A stretch of 64,000 bases of DNA from Nocardia iowensis (GTDB lineage: Bacteria; Actinomycetota; Actinomycetes; Mycobacteriales; Mycobacteriaceae): positions 6,510,001 to 6,574,000 of the forward strand of contig NZ_CP078145.1 of the NCBI RefSeq assembly GCF_019222765.1, written 5' to 3'. The position numbers and the translations under genes are program-made. Under the pieces are notes generated by a model, which was not told the DNA's origin, ran no database searches, and worked only from the letters and a program-made list of their open reading frames with translations. Shown here piece after piece: positions 56,427 to 64,000 of the stretch; the stretch's first letter is position 1; every line of letters starts with the position of its first letter.

Positions 56427-58927
56427 CAGCTGCTCGCTTCCGTTTCGTCGGCAGGCAGGTCCACGATCATCGTCAATCCTGCGCCCGGTGTCGGTTCGGC
56501 GTGCACCGAGCCGCCCATCGCCTCCACAAAACCGCGCACCACCGACAGGCCGAGCCCGACCCCGGTGGTGTTGTCCCGGTCGCCGAGCCGCTGGAACGGC
56601 TCGAATAGTTGTTCCTCGGACCCCGGCGGCACACCGGGACCGACATCCACCACTGCGATTGATACGCGATCGCCTTCGCGTTCGGCGGTGACCCGCACCG
56701 GCGTGTCGCGCGGCGCGTGTCGCAGTGCGTTATCGATCAGGTTCGCTAGCACCCGTTCCAGCAGACCGGCGTCCGCGCGCACCGAGACGTCGCCGACCTC
56801 CACCTTCACCCGATCCATCGCGGCGCGCCGCAGCCCACGCGCGCCCATGCCGACGCTCACCAGGGCCCGATGCACCACCTCGTCCATGTACACCCGACGC
56901 AGCTGTGGCTTCACCACGCCGACGGCCAGCCGGGACGAGTCGAGCAGGTTGCCGACCAGCGCGGTCAACTGGTCCACCGATTCCTCGATGGTTTCCAGCA
57001 ATTCGGCGGTGTCCTCGGCGGAGAACTCGATGTCGTCGCTGCGCAGGCTGGACACCGCGGCCTTGGCTCCGGCCAGCGGGGTGCGCAGATCGTGGCTCAC
57101 CGCGGACAGCAGCGCCCTGCGCAACCGGTCGGCCTCGAGCAGGGCCGCGGCGGCGCTGGCCTCTTCGGCGAGCCGGGATTGGCGGACGAGTCCGGCCGCC
57201 TGGTTGGCGACGGCGTTGAGCACCGGCCGGTCGGCCGAGGCGAGCGGCCGTCCGGCCAGCAGCAGCCAGCTCGACGCGTCGCCTGCCTGAATGGCGGTTT
57301 CGGCGTCGGCGGCGCGCTGCGGCGCGTCGGTGCCCACCGCGGCGATCACCTGGTCGCCGCAGACCATGCTGACCGCGCGCAGGCCGTAGGTTTCCCGGAC
57401 CTGTTCGAGCAGATTGGGCAGATCCGCGCCGTGCAGCACAGCACCGGCGAACAGGGTCAGCAACTCGGCCTCCTGGGAGGCCCGGCGGGCCTGGCGCGTC
57501 TGCTTCGCGGCCACATCCACCAGCGCCGCCACCGCGACGGCGACGAACAGCAACACCACCACCGTGACGAAGCTGTCCGGCTCCGCGATGGTCAGGCTGT
57601 AGCGCGGCTCGGCGAAGAACCAGTTCAGCAGCAGGCCGGACAGCAGCGCCGAAAAGGCCGCGGGGACAACGCCACCGAGCAGGGCGACGGCCACGACGCC
57701 GATGAAGAACACCGCGCTGAGACCGCCGAGCTGGAGGTAGCCGTCCAGGAACGCGGCGCTGAATCCGCATACCGCCATGGGCACGAGCACCGCGGCGAGC
57801 CAGGCCCGGATCGGCTGGCGCGGCATGAGCGAGCCCCGCCGCAGCCCACGATGGGCCTCCTCGTGCGTGACCATATGCACGTCGATCTTGCCCGACTGCT
57901 GCACCACGGTGGAGCCGATGCCCTCGTCGACCATGCGCGCCCACCGGGAGCGGCGCGAGGTGCCGAGCACCAGCTGGGTCGCGTTCACCTCACGGGCGAA
58001 TTCCAGCAGCGTGCTCGGCACATTGTCACCGGTGATGGTGTGCAGCGAGGCGTCCAGGCTGGCGGCCAGTTCACGGAGCCTGGCCAGTCGCTCGGTGGAG
58101 ACACCGGCCAATCCGTCGCCACGCACGACGTGCACGAGCACGAGTTCCGCACTCGCCTTGGTCGCGATGCGACTGGCCCGGCGCACCACGGTCTCCGATT
58201 CCGGGCCGCCGGTCACCGCGACCACCACCCGCTCGCGCGCCTCCCACAGATCGGTGATCTTGTGGTCGGCGCGATACTTCGCGAGCGCGGCGTCGACCTG
58301 GTCGGCGAGCCACAGCAGCGCCAATTCGCGCAGCGCGGTGAGGTTTCCGGGGCGGAAGTAGTTGCGCAGCGCCGCGTCCACCTTGTCCGCGGCGTAGACG
58401 TTGCCGTGGGAGAGCCTGCGGCGCAACGCTTCCGGCGTGATGTCGACGAGCTCGACCTGATCCGCGCTGCGCACCACCGCGTCCGGCACGGTTTCCTGCT
58501 GCTGAATGCCGGTGATCTGCTCGACGACGTCGTTGAGGCTTTCCAGGTGCTGCACATTGACCGTGGAGACCACGTCGATCCCCGCGGCGAGCAGCTCTTC
58601 GACGTCCTGCCAACGCTTTTCGTGTTTGCTGCCGGGCACATTGGTGTGCGCGAGCTCATCGACCAAGGCCACCGCGGGCGCGCGTCGCAGCACCGCCTCC
58701 AGGTCGAGTTCGGGCAGCGTGGTGCCGCGGTACTCGAGCATCTTGGGCGGTATCCGCTCGATGCCCTTCAGCAATTCGGCGGTCTTTTCCCGGCCGTGTG
58801 TTTCGACCACCGCAGCCACCACGTCGCGGCCGCGCTCGAGCCGCCGGTGTGCCTCGCCGAGCATGGCGTAGGTCTTACCGACTCCCGGCGCGGCGCCGAG
58901 GTAGATGCGCAGTTGGCCGCGTTTCAC
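56426..58927 (-). CDS. kdpD: Sensor histidine kinase KdpD
   Basis: An 833-residue potassium and osmotic-stress sensor. The KdpD domain (1-210) has Walker A GAAPGVGKTYAMLGEAHRRL; a USP-like domain (about 235-360) follows, then four membrane helices (about 385-480), a GAF domain and the kinase core with H-box AVSHDLRTPLAGAKAAVSSL, N-box NLIDNALRHAP and G-boxes VDVGPGVPPG and GVGLGLSVVRG. It phosphorylates KdpE. A 52-residue small ORF lies directly upstream. Confidence 0.96.
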   Translation of the reverse strand: MKRGQLRIYLGAAPGVGKTYAMLGEAHRRLERGRDVVAAVVETHGREKTAELLKGIERIPPKMLEYRGTTLPELDLEAVLRRAPAVALVDELAHTNVPGSKHEKRWQDVEELLAAGIDVVSTVNVQHLESLNDVVEQITGIQQQETVPDAVVRSADQVELVDITPEALRRRLSHGNVYAADKVDAALRNYFRPGNLTALRELALLWLADQVDAALAKYRADHKITDLWEARERVVVAVTGGPESETVVRRASRIATKASAELVLVHVVRGDGLAGVSTERLARLRELAASLDASLHTITGDNVPSTLLEFAREVNATQLVLGTSRRSRWARMVDEGIGSTVVQQSGKIDVHMVTHEEAHRGLRRGSLMPRQPIRAWLAAVLVPMAVCGFSAAFLDGYLQLGGLSAVFFIGVVAVALLGGVVPAAFSALLSGLLLNWFFAEPRYSLTIAEPDSFVTVVVLLFVAVAVAALVDVAAKQTRQARRASQEAELLTLFAGAVLHGADLPNLLEQVRETYGLRAVSMVCGDQVIAAVGTDAPQRAADAETAIQAGDASSWLLLAGRPLASADRPVLNAVANQAAGLVRQSRLAEEASAAAALLEADRLRRALLSAVSHDLRTPLAGAKAAVSSLRSDDIEFSAEDTAELLETIEESVDQLTALVGNLLDSSRLAVGVVKPQLRRVYMDEVVHRALVSVGMGARGLRRAAMDRVKVEVGDVSVRADAGLLERVLANLIDNALRHAPRDTPVRVTAEREGDRVSIAVVDVGPGVPPGSEEQLFEPFQRLGDRDNTTGVGLGLSVVRGFVEAMGGSVHAEPTPGAGLTMIVDLPADETEASS

Positions 58928-58999
58928 CTGTCCATCATTGCGTGTCGCGGGTCGGCAGCGGTGTAGCCATCGGCCGTATCGGCGCGCTGCCCTCGATGC

Positions 59000-59158
59000 T
59001 CAGGCATCGAGCGCACCGGGATCGGCGCCGCGCCGGGCACGGTCGCCGTCTTCGACCAAGCCCTGCGCACGCCCCTCGGCGCGGTGTTCGCCCAGCGCCC
59101 GAATGAACAGCGCGCAGCACACGAACCCCACGATGAGGGCGACGGTGACAGCCGACAT
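59000..59158 (-). CDS. Small membrane protein upstream of kdpD (52 residues)
   Basis: Reads MSAVTVALIVGFVCCALFIR followed by a charged tail ending PGALDA. One membrane helix (residues 3-21) with two adjacent cysteines precedes a soluble acidic/basic tail. GAGAGG six bases before the ATG gives good support. It lies 72 bases upstream of kdpD in the same direction, so it is probably in the kdpDE transcript. No family recognised; it might be a regulator of KdpD or a remnant. Confidence 0.65.
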   Translation of the reverse strand: MSAVTVALIVGFVCCALFIRALGEHRAEGRAQGLVEDGDRARRGADPGALDA

Positions 59159-59457
59159 GACGATCCTCTCTAACCGAAGCGAAACACCGGTTGCGCTGGC
59201 GTGGGTCCGCCTGGCCGGCCCTCAACTACTACCCCTGCATATGGAACTCGGGCGGATCTTTACGGTGTGTTGACGGTATCGCCGTCCACCTTGACGGCAT
59301 CCTTTCAGCTATCCCGCGCCGGGGTGTAAACGAAGCGCAAAGGCAAGCGTTTGTCGCGCAAAGGAGTCGTAAGGAAGCTCGGCAGCGGCTGCATCGAAGA
59401 CTTGACTCGCCCTGGCGCGCTCCACAACACGAGCGCTGTGATGGAGGTTGGTTATAC
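59159..59457. promoter_or_regulatory. kdpDE/kdpFABC divergent region with 11-base-phased repeats
   Basis: TTTACGGTGT at 59259, TTGACGGTAT at 59270 and TTGACGGCAT at 59291 form three direct repeats 11 and 21 bases apart, the pattern expected for an OmpR-family regulator such as KdpE. CCGTC at 59282 could alternatively pair with the GACGG on either side. I see no recognisable c-di-AMP riboswitch here. Confidence 0.5.
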
Positions 59458-59541
59458 ATGTCTGTCGTGGTGTTCACGGTTCTGACCGTGGGGATCTTCG
59501 CCCTGCTCGGTCTGATCCAGCGGGGGGTGGAAAAGCTGTGA
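59458..59541 (+). CDS. 27-residue membrane peptide preceding kdpF
   Basis: Reads MSVVVFTVLTVGIFALLGLI followed by QRGVEKL. It is one hydrophobic helix with a basic end. GGAGG lies ten bases before the ATG and the stop overlaps the GTG of kdpF (GTGA), so it is translationally coupled to the Kdp operon. Similar peptides ending GVEKL or GVERL precede kdpF in other actinobacteria as far as I recall. Its role, perhaps in assembly of the pump, is unknown. Confidence 0.75.
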   Translation: MSVVVFTVLTVGIFALLGLIQRGVEKL

Positions 59542-59624
59542 TCGCGAACCTGATCGGTCTGGTTCTCGCCATCCTCGTCGCGGTCTTCATGGTCGCGGCG
59601 CTGCTTTTCCCCGAAAGGTTCTAG
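59538..59624 (+). CDS. kdpF: K+-transporting ATPase subunit KdpF
   Basis: A 28-residue single-helix peptide reading VIANLIGLVLAILVAVFMVA followed by ALLFPERF; the ending FPERF is the KdpF signature. KdpF stabilises the KdpABC complex. It starts with GTG overlapping the previous stop, and kdpA starts immediately after its stop (TAGGTG). Confidence 0.9.
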   Translation: MIANLIGLVLAILVAVFMVAALLFPERF

Positions 59625-61295
59625 GTGAACACGACAACGGCAGGGATAGCCTTCGCGGCCGCCCTGATCATCGCGCTCGCCCTGGTCCATGTTCCGCTCG
59701 GCGACTACATGTACCGGGTATACAGCAGCAAGAAGCACTCACGGGCCGAGCGGCTCATCTACCGGGCCATCGGCGCGCAGCCCGAGGTCGAGCAGACCTG
59801 GGGTGTGTATGCCCGCAGTGTGCTGGCCTTCTCGGCGGTCAGCATCCTGTTCCTCTTCTTCTTGCAACTGATCCAGGGCAAGCTGCCGCTGCACCTGAAC
59901 GACCCGGCCACCGAGATGACCCCCGCACTGGCCTGGAACACCGCGGTCAGCTTCGTGACGAACACGAACTGGCAGAACTACTCCGGTGAGTCGACCCAGG
60001 GGCACCTGGTGCAGATGGCCGGTCTCGCCGTGCAGAACTTCGTGTCGTCGGCCGTGGGTATCGCCGTGGCGATCGCGCTGGTGCGGGGTTTCGCACGCAG
60101 GCACACCGGCGATCTCGGCAATTTCTGGGTGGACCTGGTGCGCGGCACCATTCGCATCCTGCTGCCGATCGCGTTCGTCTTCGCGATCGTGCTGGTCGCC
60201 GGTGGCGCGATCCAGAACTTCCACCTGCACGATCAGGTCGCGCAGACGCTGAACGGCACCGAGCAGACCATCCCCGGCGGCCCGGTGGCCAGCCAGGAGG
60301 TCATCAAGGAGCTCGGCACCAACGGCGGTGGCTTCTACAACGCCAACTCCGCGCACCCGTTCGAGAACCCCGCCACCTGGACCAATGGGATCGAGATCTT
60401 CCTGCTCCTGGTGATCAGCTTCTCGCTGCCCCGCACGTTCGGCCGAATGGTCGGCAGCCGCAAGCAGGGCTACGCGATCGTCGCGGTGATGGGCACGATC
60501 GCCCTGATCAGCCTGAGCTTGCAGAATCTCTTCCAGCTACAGCACCACGGCACGGTGCCGACCGCGATCGGCGCCTCGCTGGAGGGTGTCGAAACCCGGT
60601 TCGGCGTCTCGGATTCGGCGACCTTCGCGACCGCGACCACCCTCACCTCGACCGGCGCCGTCGACTCGTTCCACGACTCCTACACCAGCCTCGGCGGCAT
60701 GATGACGATGTTCAACATGCAGCTCGGCGAGGTCGCGCCCGGCGGCACCGGCTCCGGCCTGTACGGCATGCTCATCCTCGCGGTGATCACCGTCTTCGTG
60801 GCGGGCCTGATGGTCGGCCGCACACCGGAGTACCTCGGCAAGAAGATCACGCCGCGCGAAATCAAGCTCGCCGCTTCATATTTCCTGATCAGTCCGCTGA
60901 TCGTGCTGGTTGGCACCGCGATCGCGATGGCGATGCCTGGTCAGCGCGCCGGAATGCTGAACACCGGGCCACACGGACTCTCGGAAGTGTTGTACGCCTT
61001 CACCTCCGCGGCGAACAACAACGGCTCCGCGTTCGCTGGCTTGACCGGCAATACCGAGTGGTACAACACCGCACTGGGTTTGGCCATGGTGTTCGGCCGG
61101 TTCCTGCCGATCATCTTCGTGCTCGCGCTCGCCGGTTCGCTGGCTCAGCAGGGCACCACTCCCGAGTCGATCGGCACGCTGCCGACGCACCGGCCACAGT
61201 TCGTCGGCATGGTCGTCGGCGTGACGGTGATCCTGGTCGCGCTCACCTTCCTGCCCGCACTCGCGCTCGGGCCGCTCGCCGAAGGAATCCACTGA
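59625..61295 (+). CDS. kdpA: K+-transporting ATPase subunit KdpA
   Basis: A 556-residue channel-like subunit with ten membrane helices that binds and conducts potassium. Four pore loops are visible: [34 protein letters not shown], the GSGLYGM loop and [25 protein letters not shown] lies six bases before the GTG start. It is followed directly by kdpB. Confidence 0.96.
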   Translation: MNTTTAGIAFAAALIIALALVHVPLGDYMYRVYSSKKHSRAERLIYRAIGAQPEVEQTWGVYARSVLAFSAVSILFLFFLQLIQGKLPLHLNDPATEMTPALAWNTAVSFVTNTNWQNYSGESTQGHLVQMAGLAVQNFVSSAVGIAVAIALVRGFARRHTGDLGNFWVDLVRGTIRILLPIAFVFAIVLVAGGAIQNFHLHDQVAQTLNGTEQTIPGGPVASQEVIKELGTNGGGFYNANSAHPFENPATWTNGIEIFLLLVISFSLPRTFGRMVGSRKQGYAIVAVMGTIALISLSLQNLFQLQHHGTVPTAIGASLEGVETRFGVSDSATFATATTLTSTGAVDSFHDSYTSLGGMMTMFNMQLGEVAPGGTGSGLYGMLILAVITVFVAGLMVGRTPEYLGKKITPREIKLAASYFLISPLIVLVGTAIAMAMPGQRAGMLNTGPHGLSEVLYAFTSAANNNGSAFAGLTGNTEWYNTALGLAMVFGRFLPIIFVLALAGSLAQQGTTPESIGTLPTHRPQFVGMVVGVTVILVALTFLPALALGPLAEGIH

Positions 61296-61296
61296 A

Positions 61297-63444
61297 ATGA
61301 CCAGTACCGCAACTGAACTACCCGCGCCTGCGGAGCAAAAGAGTGAACACAAGGGTGTCCGAAAAGGTGCCCTCGATCCCAAGATGCTGCTGACGTCGCT
61401 GCCGGACGCGGTGCGCAAGCTCGACCCGCGCGATCTGTGGCGCAACCCGGTGATGCTGATCGTCGAACTCGGTGCCGTCTGGTCCACCGTGCTCGCCCTC
61501 ACCAAGCCCTCGTTCTTCGCCTGGGCGATCGTGGTGTGGCTGTGGCTCACCGTGATCTTCGCCAATCTCGCCGAAGCGGTGGCCGAAGGCCGCGGCAAGG
61601 CGCAGGCCGACACGCTGCGGAAAGCCAAGACCGACACGGTGGCTCGGCGACTGGTCGAGTGGACACCCGGCGGCCGGGTAGTCGAGGAACGGGTGGGTGC
61701 GCCGGATCTGCAACGGGGCGATCACGTGGTGGTCGAGGCCGGTCAGGTCATTCCCGGCGATGGTGATGTGGTGGAAGGCATTGCCTCCGTGGACGAGTCG
61801 GCGATCACCGGCGAGTCCGCGCCGGTGATCCGGGAATCCGGCGGGGACCGCTCGGCGGTCACCGGCGGCACCACCGTGCTGTCCGACCGGATCGTCGTCA
61901 AGATCACTCAGGAGCCCGGCCAGAGCTTCATCGACAAGATGATCGCCCTGGTCGAGGGCGCGAGCAGGCAGAAAACGCCGAACGAGATCGCGCTGAACAT
62001 CCTGCTCGCCGCGTTGACCATCATCTTCGTCTTCGCGGTGGTCACGCTGCAGCCGATGGCCATCTTCGCGAAGTCGAACAACCCAGGGGTGCCGGACAGT
62101 TCGGCACTCGACGGCAACGGCGTCACCGGCATCGTGATGGTCTCGCTGCTGGTATGTCTCATCCCGACCACCATCGGCGCGCTGCTGTCGGCCATCGGCA
62201 TCGCGGGCATGGACCGGCTGGTGCAGCGCAATGTGCTTGCCATGTCCGGTCGCGCGGTCGAGGCCGCGGGCGATGTGAATACGCTGCTGCTCGACAAGAC
62301 CGGCACCATCACCCTCGGCAATCGGCAGGCCTCGGAATTCGTTCCGGTGCCGGGTATTTCGGACGACGAGTTGGCCGATGCGGCGCAGCTGTCCAGCCTT
62401 GCCGACGAGACGCCGGAAGGCCGCTCCATCGTGGTCTACGCCAAGCAGGAGTTCAACAAGCGCGAGCGCACGCCGGGTGAGCTCACCGGCGCGACCTGGG
62501 TGGAATTCACCGCGCAGACCCGGATGTCGGGCGTCGACCTGGCCGACGGGCACCAGCTGCGCAAGGGCGCGGCCAGCGCGGTCACCGATTGGGTGCGTAT
62601 GCAGGGCGGCATCGTGCCCGACGCGGTCGGCGTGATCGTCGACGGCGTCTCCGCCTCCGGTGGCACGCCGCTGGTGGTCGGCGAGGTCAACGACGGCACC
62701 GCCAGGGTGCTCGGCGTCATCCACCTCAAGGACGTCGTCAAGCAGGGCATGCGCGAGCGGTTCGACGAGATGCGCCGGATGGGCATCCGCACCGTGATGA
62801 TCACCGGCGACAATCCGTTGACCGCCAAGGCGATTGCCGATGAGGCCGGGGTCGACGACTTCCTCGCCGAGGCGACGCCGGAGGACAAGCTGGCGCTGAT
62901 CAAGCAGGAGCAGGACGGCGGCAGGCTGGTCGCGATGACCGGCGACGGCACCAATGACGCTCCGGCGCTTGCCCAGGCCGACGTCGGTGTCGCCATGAAC
63001 ACCGGCACCTCGGCGGCCAAAGAAGCGGGCAATATGGTCGATCTGGATTCCGATCCGACCAAGCTCATCGAGATCGTGGAGATCGGCAAGCAGCTGTTGA
63101 TCACCCGCGGTGCGCTGACCACGTTTTCGATCGCCAACGACATCGCCAAGTACTTCGCGATCATTCCCGCGTTGTTCGTCGCGGTGTTTCCCGGCCTCGA
63201 CCTGCTCAACATCATGCGGCTGGCCAGCCCGCAGTCGGCGATCCTTTCCGCGGTGATCTTCAACGCAATCGTCATCGTCGCGCTGATCCCGCTCGCCCTG
63301 CGCGGCGTGAACTACCGGCCGTCCAACGCGTCGAAGTTGTTGAGCCGCAACCTGACGGTCTACGGCCTCGGCGGCATCATCGCGCCGTTCATCGGCATCA
63401 AGCTCATCGACCTAGTCGTCCAACTCCTCCCCGGGATGTCCTGA
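61297..63444 (+). CDS. kdpB: K+-transporting P-type ATPase subunit KdpB
   Basis: A 715-residue P-type ATPase that powers KdpFABC. The actuator motif is [14 protein letters not shown], the phosphorylated aspartate lies in [20 protein letters not shown], and the hinge is [20 protein letters not shown]. The N-terminus is about 25 residues longer than in E. coli, Glu/Lys-rich. It starts one base after kdpA ends. Confidence 0.96.
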   Translation: MTSTATELPAPAEQKSEHKGVRKGALDPKMLLTSLPDAVRKLDPRDLWRNPVMLIVELGAVWSTVLALTKPSFFAWAIVVWLWLTVIFANLAEAVAEGRGKAQADTLRKAKTDTVARRLVEWTPGGRVVEERVGAPDLQRGDHVVVEAGQVIPGDGDVVEGIASVDESAITGESAPVIRESGGDRSAVTGGTTVLSDRIVVKITQEPGQSFIDKMIALVEGASRQKTPNEIALNILLAALTIIFVFAVVTLQPMAIFAKSNNPGVPDSSALDGNGVTGIVMVSLLVCLIPTTIGALLSAIGIAGMDRLVQRNVLAMSGRAVEAAGDVNTLLLDKTGTITLGNRQASEFVPVPGISDDELADAAQLSSLADETPEGRSIVVYAKQEFNKRERTPGELTGATWVEFTAQTRMSGVDLADGHQLRKGAASAVTDWVRMQGGIVPDAVGVIVDGVSASGGTPLVVGEVNDGTARVLGVIHLKDVVKQGMRERFDEMRRMGIRTVMITGDNPLTAKAIADEAGVDDFLAEATPEDKLALIKQEQDGGRLVAMTGDGTNDAPALAQADVGVAMNTGTSAAKEAGNMVDLDSDPTKLIEIVEIGKQLLITRGALTTFSIANDIAKYFAIIPALFVAVFPGLDLLNIMRLASPQSAILSAVIFNAIVIVALIPLALRGVNYRPSNASKLLSRNLTVYGLGGIIAPFIGIKLIDLVVQLLPGMS

Positions 63445-63445
63445 T

Positions 63446-64000
63446 ATGCGCTTTTCAACCTGGATCCGGCAGCACCTGGCCGCGTTGCGTGCGCTGCTCG
63501 TGCTCACCGTGATCACCGGAATCGTCTATCCCGTCGCGGTTTTCGCGGTGGCGCAGCTGCCGGGGCTGCACGACAGGTCGAACGGGTCGCTGATCGAGGT
63601 CGACGGCACGGTCGTCGGCTCCCGGCTGATCGGCCAGTCGTTCACCGATCCCGACGGCAAGGCGCTGGTGCAGTACTTCCAGAGCCGCCCGTCCATGGCG
63701 GGCACGAACGGCTACGACCCGATGTCCACCTCGGCGTCCAACCTGGGTCCGGAGAGCATCGTCGACGCGCCGGACACACCGAGCCTGCTCACCACTGTCT
63801 GCACCCGCAGCAAGGAGGTCGGCGACCGTGAGGGGGTCGACGGCAGCCGTCCGTTCTGCACTGAAAATGGTGTGGGAGCGGTACTTTCGGTGATCGGCCC
63901 GCGCGACGCCGACGGTGAGGTCTCGCACCCGACGCAGGTCGTCAGCGTCAACGAGGCGTGCCCGGCGACGCCGTTCCTGTCCACCTACAAGGGTGTGCGG
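63446..64000 (+). CDS. kdpC: K+-transporting ATPase subunit KdpC, 5' part
   Basis: The first 185 residues of KdpC, which stabilises the pump and links KdpA and KdpB. One N-terminal membrane helix ([20 protein letters not shown]) is followed by [35 protein letters not shown] and SASNLGPES, all typical. It starts one base after kdpB ends. The gene runs off the right edge. Confidence 0.93.
   Translation, partial: MRFSTWIRQHLAALRALLVLTVITGIVYPVAVFAVAQLPGLHDRSNGSLIEVDGTVVGSRLIGQSFTDPDGKALVQYFQSRPSMAGTNGYDPMSTSASNLGPESIVDAPDTPSLLTTVCTRSKEVGDREGVDGSRPFCTENGVGAVLSVIGPRDADGEVSHPTQVVSVNEACPATPFLSTYKGVR

Noticed and set aside
59159..59457. c-di-AMP (ydaO) riboswitch before kdp
   Set aside because: I could not find the conserved ydaO core motifs; short phased repeats explain the region better.

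Overview
The window is GC-rich and densely coded, with actinobacterial hallmarks: mycothiol-dependent enzymes, DUF2469 and DUF3159 proteins, an SMC that appears to start on TTG, a KdpDE/KdpFABC divergon and GlnR-type nitrogen control. The backbone order xerC-dprA-comM-yraN-DUF2469-rnhB-lepB-rplS, then trmD-rimM-KH protein-rpsP, then ffh, glnD-glnB-amtB-ftsY, smc and acyP-osmC is, as I recall it, the Rv2894c-Rv2923c order of Mycobacterium tuberculosis. The codon usage and accessory genes suggest Nocardia or a close relative (inference). No rRNA, tRNA, CRISPR array, phage or transposase gene was recognised.

Layout. 1-5.6 kb: the 5' part of an alkyl/aryl sulfatase gene preceded by two ATGA-coupled repeat mini-ORFs, a DUF3159-DUF202-DUF202 membrane operon, an acetoacetate-decarboxylase-like gene, and a TetR/MFS divergon. 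5.6-13.7 kb: xerC, dprA, comM, yraN, DUF2469, rnhB, two tandem lepB genes and rplS. 14-25.3 kb is accessory: a beta-lactamase-like hydrolase, an ECF41-like sigma factor diverging from a DoxX-like gene, a membrane protein, tex, a small secreted protein, two AMP-forming acyl-CoA ligases (the first apparently frameshifted) and a GAF-LuxR regulator. 25.3-27.2 kb: trmD operon. 27.5-32 kb is accessory: RibD-like reductase, LLM oxidoreductase, questin-oxidase-like protein with a divergent MarR regulator, amidohydrolase. 32.2-46.7 kb: ffh, glnD-glnB-amtB, ftsY and smc, interrupted by DUF2237 and a TetR/NmrA divergon. 47-54.7 kb is an insertion between smc and acyP: Arg/Pro-rich membrane protein, DUF1707 protein, mycothiol-formaldehyde dehydrogenase plus MBL hydrolase, DUF6817, a mycothiol-dependent isomerase-like protein, and a DUF350/ATP-grasp amidoligase/membrane-protein operon. 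54.8-55.5 kb: acyP and osmC. 55.6-64 kb: kdpE, kdpD and a small membrane ORF, divergent from a 27-codon ORF, kdpF, kdpA, kdpB and a kdpC cut by the window edge.

Several regulatory sites can be read directly: a GlnR-like box before amtB, two divergent ECF41-type promoters with exact 16-base spacing, a nested inverted repeat before the TetR/NmrA pair, an AC5G/AG4T pair before the LuxR gene, twin palindromes on the DUF1707 promoter and 11-base-phased repeats before kdp. Two 3'-end hairpins share loop sequence and have covarying stems. All functional statements come from motif recognition and memory of families; no database search was run.
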